Below, piece after piece: positions 58,664-61,520 of a stretch of DNA of 61,520 nt. The stretch comes from Burkholderiales bacterium PBB3 (GTDB lineage: Bacteria; Pseudomonadota; Gammaproteobacteria; Burkholderiales; Burkholderiaceae_C): positions 1 through 61,520 of the forward strand of contig NKIK01000028.1 of NCBI GenBank assembly GCA_002256115.1, given 5' to 3'. Under the pieces are notes generated by a model that did no database searches, was not told where the DNA came from, and saw nothing but the letters and a program-made list of their open reading frames with translations. Both the position numbers and the translations under genes were made by a program. Position 1 is the stretch's first letter, and the number at the start of each line of letters is the position of its first letter.

Positions 58664-58742
58664 GGCCCCCACGCTTGTCACTGCGTGTACTGCGCTGCCC
58701 CCCGAGGGGGCCTTCGCGCCTTGGGGCGGCCCGGCGGCGCTC
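58664..58742. repeat. GC-rich dispersed-type repeat between murA and hisG
   Basis: The 85-nt murA-hisG gap is almost filled by a strongly GC-rich sequence centred on a GCCCCC/GGGGGC hairpin (58697-58711) and ending CTTGGGGCGGCCCGGCGGCG. It is not coding. I recall near-identical sequences between many genes in Comamonadaceae, which suggests a REP-like family distinct from the A-E repeat here; this could not be searched. Only one copy occurs in the window. Confidence 0.6.
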
Positions 58743-58747
58743 AAGTC

Positions 58748-59392
58748 ATGATCACCCTCGCACTCTCCAAAGGCCGCATCTTTGAGGAAACCCTGCCGCT
58801 CCTGAAGGCAGCGGGCATCGAGGTGCTGGACGATCCTGAGAAGTCGCGCAAGCTGATTCTCGATACCAACTTGCCCGACGTGCGGGTGTTGGTGGTGCGG
58901 GCTACCGATGTGCCGACCTACGTGCAATACGGCGGTGCCGATTTGGGCATTACCGGCAAGGACACGCTGCTGGAACACGGCAGCCAGGGCCTTTACCAGC
59001 CACTGGATTTGCAGATCGCCAAATGCCGCATTAGCGTGGCCGTGCGGGCGGACTTCGACTATGCCTCGGCCGTCAAGCAGGGCTCGCGCCTGAAGGTGGC
59101 GACCAAGTATGTGGCCATTGCCCGCGACTTCTTCGCCACCAAGGGCGTGCACGTGGACCTGATCAAACTCTACGGCAGCATGGAGCTGGCACCGCTGGTG
59201 GGCATGGCCGACGCCATTGTCGATTTGGTGTCTACCGGCAACACGCTGCGGGCCAATAATCTGATTGAGGTGGAGCAGATCATGGAGATTAGCTCGCGTC
59301 TGGTGGTGAACCAGGCGGCACTCAAACTGAAACGCGAGCCTTTGCGCCGCATCATTGACGCCTTCGCGCAGGCAACCACTGCGCAGACCTAA
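58748..59392 (+). CDS. hisG: ATP phosphoribosyltransferase, short form
   Basis: A 214-residue HisG of the short type lacking the C-terminal regulatory domain: [48 protein letters not shown], and [24 protein letters not shown], the PRPP-binding motif. It starts histidine synthesis. Short HisG needs the HisZ regulatory subunit, which is not in this window. ATG 58748 directly follows the GC-rich repeat. hisD follows after 13 nt. Confidence 0.97.
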   Translation: MITLALSKGRIFEETLPLLKAAGIEVLDDPEKSRKLILDTNLPDVRVLVVRATDVPTYVQYGGADLGITGKDTLLEHGSQGLYQPLDLQIAKCRISVAVRADFDYASAVKQGSRLKVATKYVAIARDFFATKGVHVDLIKLYGSMELAPLVGMADAIVDLVSTGNTLRANNLIEVEQIMEISSRLVVNQAALKLKREPLRRIIDAFAQATTAQT

Positions 59393-59402
59393 TATTGGCC
59401 TT

Positions 59403-59452
59403 GCTATGAAATTGGTAGCTTCTCCCGCACATTTATCCACGGTCAGCGGCCT
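59403..59452 (+). repeat. Dispersed repeat, degenerate copy E (at the hisD start)
   Basis: GCTATGAAATTGGTAGC, then a core differing from the consensus by one substitution and a 3-nt insertion (59417-59439), then a CGG...GGCC arm. The ATG of GCTATG is the hisD start codon, as at dgt, and the frame is the same. The similarity is lower than among copies A-D, so chance or ancient divergence is possible. Confidence 0.5.
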
Positions 59453-60722
59453 ATTTGAGTCTGAATTCAAAGCCCGCCTGCATTGGGCTGAGGATACGGA
59501 CGCTTCTATTGAGTCCAGCGTTGCGGCCATTCTGCAAGACGTGCAAGCGCGTGGCGATGCAGCCGTGTTGGAGTACACCGCCCGTTGGGACCAGGTGCGA
59601 GCCACCACGGTGGCCGAACTGGAACTAACTCAGGCCGAACTCAAAGCCGCATTCGATAGCATTCCCGCACAGCAACGCACCGCTCTGGAAGCTGCCGCAA
59701 AACGCGTGCGCAGCTACCACGAAGCACAGAAGAAAGCCTCCGGCGAAAGCTGGAGCTACCGTGACGCGGATGGCACGCTGTTGGGCCAAAAAGTCACCCC
59801 ATTGGAGCGCGTTGGCATCTATGTGCCCGGCGGCAAGGCCACCTACCCCTCTTCGGTGTTGATGAACGCCATCCCCGCCCACGTGGCCGGTGTGGGAGAA
59901 ATCATCATGGTGGTGCCCACCCCGCGCGGTGAGAAAAACGCCATGGTGCTGGCCGCCGCCTATGTGGCCGGCGTCACCCGCGCCTTCACCATCGGCGGTG
60001 CGCAGGCCGTGGCCGCGCTGGCCTATGGCACGCAAAGCATCCCCGCCGTGCACAAGATCACCGGCCCCGGCAACGCCTATGTGGCCGCTGCCAAGCGCCG
60101 CGTGTTTGGCACGGTGGGCATCGACATGATTGCCGGCCCCAGTGAGATCCTGGTGCTGGCCGACGGCAGCACGCCGCCCGATTGGGTGGCCATGGATTTG
60201 TTCAGCCAGGCCGAGCACGACGAGTTGGCGCAGAGCATTTTGTTGTGCCCGGATGCAGCCTACATCGCCCAAGTGCAAGCTTCGATTGATCGCCTGCTGC
60301 CAGAGATGCCACGCGCTGAAATCATCGCCAAAAGCCTGACTGACCGCGGCGCGCTGATTCTGACCCGCAGCATGGAAGAGGCCTGTGAGATCAGCAACCG
60401 CATTGCGCCCGAGCATTTGGAAGTGTCCAGCCAAGACCCCCACCGCTGGGAGCCGCTGCTTAAACACGCAGGCGCCATCTTCCTGGGGGCGTTCACCAGC
60501 GAATCCCTGGGCGACTACTGCGCAGGCCCCAACCATGTGCTACCCACCAGCGGCACGGCCCGCTTCAGCAGCCCGCTGGGCGTGTACGATTTTCAGAAGC
60601 GCAGCAGCCTGATTGAGGTGAGCGAGCAGGGCGCGCAGACGCTGGGCCAGATCGCCAGCGTGCTGGCGCATGGCGAGGGCCTGCAGGCCCACGCCCGCGC
60701 GGCCGAGATGCGACTCAAGTAA
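59406..60722 (+). CDS. hisD: Histidinol dehydrogenase
   Basis: A 438-residue zinc enzyme: [25 protein letters not shown], the [30 protein letters not shown] motif, [17 protein letters not shown] with metal and catalytic residues, and RIAPEHLEV. It carries out the last two steps of histidine synthesis. The only workable start, ATG 59406, lies in a repeat-like sequence, so residues 1-15 ([14 protein letters not shown]) appear repeat-derived or repeat-like. No hisC or hisB follows, unlike the usual Burkholderiales order. Confidence 0.97.
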   Translation: MKLVASPAHLSTVSGLFESEFKARLHWAEDTDASIESSVAAILQDVQARGDAAVLEYTARWDQVRATTVAELELTQAELKAAFDSIPAQQRTALEAAAKRVRSYHEAQKKASGESWSYRDADGTLLGQKVTPLERVGIYVPGGKATYPSSVLMNAIPAHVAGVGEIIMVVPTPRGEKNAMVLAAAYVAGVTRAFTIGGAQAVAALAYGTQSIPAVHKITGPGNAYVAAAKRRVFGTVGIDMIAGPSEILVLADGSTPPDWVAMDLFSQAEHDELAQSILLCPDAAYIAQVQASIDRLLPEMPRAEIIAKSLTDRGALILTRSMEEACEISNRIAPEHLEVSSQDPHRWEPLLKHAGAIFLGAFTSESLGDYCAGPNHVLPTSGTARFSSPLGVYDFQKRSSLIEVSEQGAQTLGQIASVLAHGEGLQAHARAAEMRLK

Positions 60723-60801
60723 TTCACTTGGGTTAATCGCACGGGGCCAGCGCAGTTGGGCCAACGGCGTAAGAATGGCGGCGTTGAAGAGACTAACGCC
60801 C

Positions 60802-61185
60802 ATGCCCCATATTCATCGCTCCCATTTCACTTGGAATTTGCTGCGTGCCGCCGCAGCCGCTTTGGCCCTTGGCTTGGCCTGCAATGCTGCATCAGCCATG
60901 ACGCTGCGCGAAATGCGCGCATTGGAGAAGTCCGACAAAAAGCAAGGCGAGAACTACATCAACTACTTTTTGGTCGGGGCGATGGAGGGGGCGCTCGAAG
61001 CGCACAACCAGGCCGTTCGCAACGGGGCCAAACCCAGCATTTGCCTCAATGGCCGCCGCCTGGAGCCGCATATGGCGCGTAGCCTGTTTGACACCGAACT
61101 CAAGCGCAACGTGGGCGTGTACGAAGCGGATATGTCGGTGCAACTGGTGATAGCGAATGCCTTGACTACCGTTTACGCCTGCTAG
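60802..61185 (+). CDS. Small secreted protein, possibly Rap1a/Tai-like
   Basis: A 127-residue protein with a signal peptide (hydrophobic core LLRAAAAALALGLACNAASA) and a mature part of about 90 residues with ENYINYFLVGAMEGALEAHN, SICLNGRR and two cysteines that could pair (SICL and the C-terminal TVYAC). The pattern of a YxxGxxxGL-like helix followed by a cysteine loop reminds me of Rap1a/Tai immunity-like proteins, but I am not sure. ATG 60802 is chosen for the signal peptide; ATG 60775 is an alternative. It stands where hisC would be expected. Confidence 0.5.
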   Translation: MPHIHRSHFTWNLLRAAAAALALGLACNAASAMTLREMRALEKSDKKQGENYINYFLVGAMEGALEAHNQAVRNGAKPSICLNGRRLEPHMARSLFDTELKRNVGVYEADMSVQLVIANALTTVYAC

Positions 61186-61409
61186 GCGGGCGTGGGCGGC
61201 AAAGCGCTCTGCTCCGTGTCCCCCGCCCGCTGTGCGGTCTCCTCCTTGACCTGCGCAGAACACTTTGCCACCCACGCCCGCAGGGCGAATAGTGGCAAGC
61301 CCAAATCCCATAGGTTTCTGAACCCGGCATTCAAAACACCTATTGTTGCCAATTCAGCAACGTACCACTGCTGCCAGTGCTATTTCTCTATTGATCCTAA
61401 ATCCGGCAG

Positions 61410-61520
61410 TTACCCTGCCCTCATGAGCTGAATGGGGCGACTCCACGGAAGCAAAGGGCGGGTAATTTTCGCCACCACGTAGTCCAGGAACGCCTTCCAG
61501 CGATCAGTCAGTGGCAACTG
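61410..61520 (-). CDS. C-terminus of a probable LysR-type regulator (truncated by window edge)
   Basis: On the minus strand the window end encodes 36 residues ending TAA at 61410-61412: QLPLTDRWKAFLDYVVAKI and a short Pro/Arg-rich tail. The R-W-x-F-L-D-Y-V pattern followed by a basic tail is how many LysR regulators end. The 224-nt gap between this gene and the upstream small secreted protein shows no further gene. Too little is visible for certainty. Confidence 0.45.
   Translation of the reverse strand, partial: QLPLTDRWKAFLDYVVAKITRPLLPWSRPIQLMRAG

Noticed and set aside
59625..60536. 303-residue minus-strand open frame opposite hisD
   Set aside because: Antisense shadow of a fully conserved enzyme.
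61192..61431. 79-residue plus-strand open frame near the window end
   Set aside because: No ribosome binding site or motif and low-complexity composition; it overlaps the end of the LysR-like gene on the other strand.

Overview
The window looks like a chromosomal segment of a Gram-negative betaproteobacterium of the Burkholderiales, most probably Comamonadaceae close to Rhodoferax. The grounds are gene order (pilMNOPQ-aroK-aroB-dgt ... gltB-gltD-mlaFEDACB-ABC exporter-ibaG-murA-hisG-hisD), the betaproteobacterial trimeric porin, the metK/lipid A acyltransferase and engB/cytochrome c4/ccsBA blocks, and two short dispersed repeats that I recall, without being able to check, from Comamonadaceae genomes. 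No rRNA, tRNA or CRISPR array was seen.

Layout. 1-12.6 kb is accessory metabolism. It starts with a beta-glucoside module: the truncated start of a probable TonB receptor, two perfect LacI-type operators, a 45-codon leader ORF, a GH1 beta-glucosidase and an MFS permease. A thiamin-salvage operon on the minus strand follows: TPP riboswitch, TonB receptor, PnuT-like transporter and NadR-like kinase, with a secreted GH9 cellulase as the last gene. Then come a PaiB-like protein, a pirin, a sialidase-like protein and a membrane protein. 12.6-17.3 kb holds a porin and an envelope-sugar cluster (GT39-like, GtrA, GT9). 17.3-27.7 kb holds metK, two lipid A-type acyltransferases, engB, cytochrome c4, the CcsB/CcsA cytochrome c assembly pair, msrPQ, a small LptM-like lipoprotein and cyaY. 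27.7-41.3 kb holds mrcA, the type IV pilus assembly operon pilMNOPQ, a 959-residue Ig-repeat lipoprotein, and aroK, aroB and dgt. 41.3-45 kb is a block of small accessory genes ending in a RAYT (Y1/HUH) transposase element bounded by 23-bp inverted repeats. 45-61.5 kb holds gltBD, the Mla phospholipid transport operon, an ABC-2 exporter, ibaG, murA, hisG, hisD, a small secreted protein and the end of a probable LysR regulator.

How it works together. Secreted GH9 cellulase, TonB-dependent uptake, an inner-membrane permease and cytoplasmic BglA form a plausible cello-oligosaccharide pathway. The riboswitch ties the neighbouring TonB receptor, PnuT and kinase to thiamin rather than to nicotinamide riboside. 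Much of the rest builds the envelope: lipid A, LPS sugars, PBP1A, pili, Mla and MurA.

The most unusual signal is a short repeat with a 20-nt core (AGCTGCTCCCGCACTATCCA). Three exact copies lie in coding sequence: the C-terminus of GltB, the N-terminus and first membrane helix of the GT39-like protein, and the N-terminus of Dgt. A degenerate copy lies at the HisD start codon. One further exact copy sits inside the RAYT element. The two copies at internal or C-terminal sites are read in one frame, and the two at start codons are read in one frame on the opposite strand.
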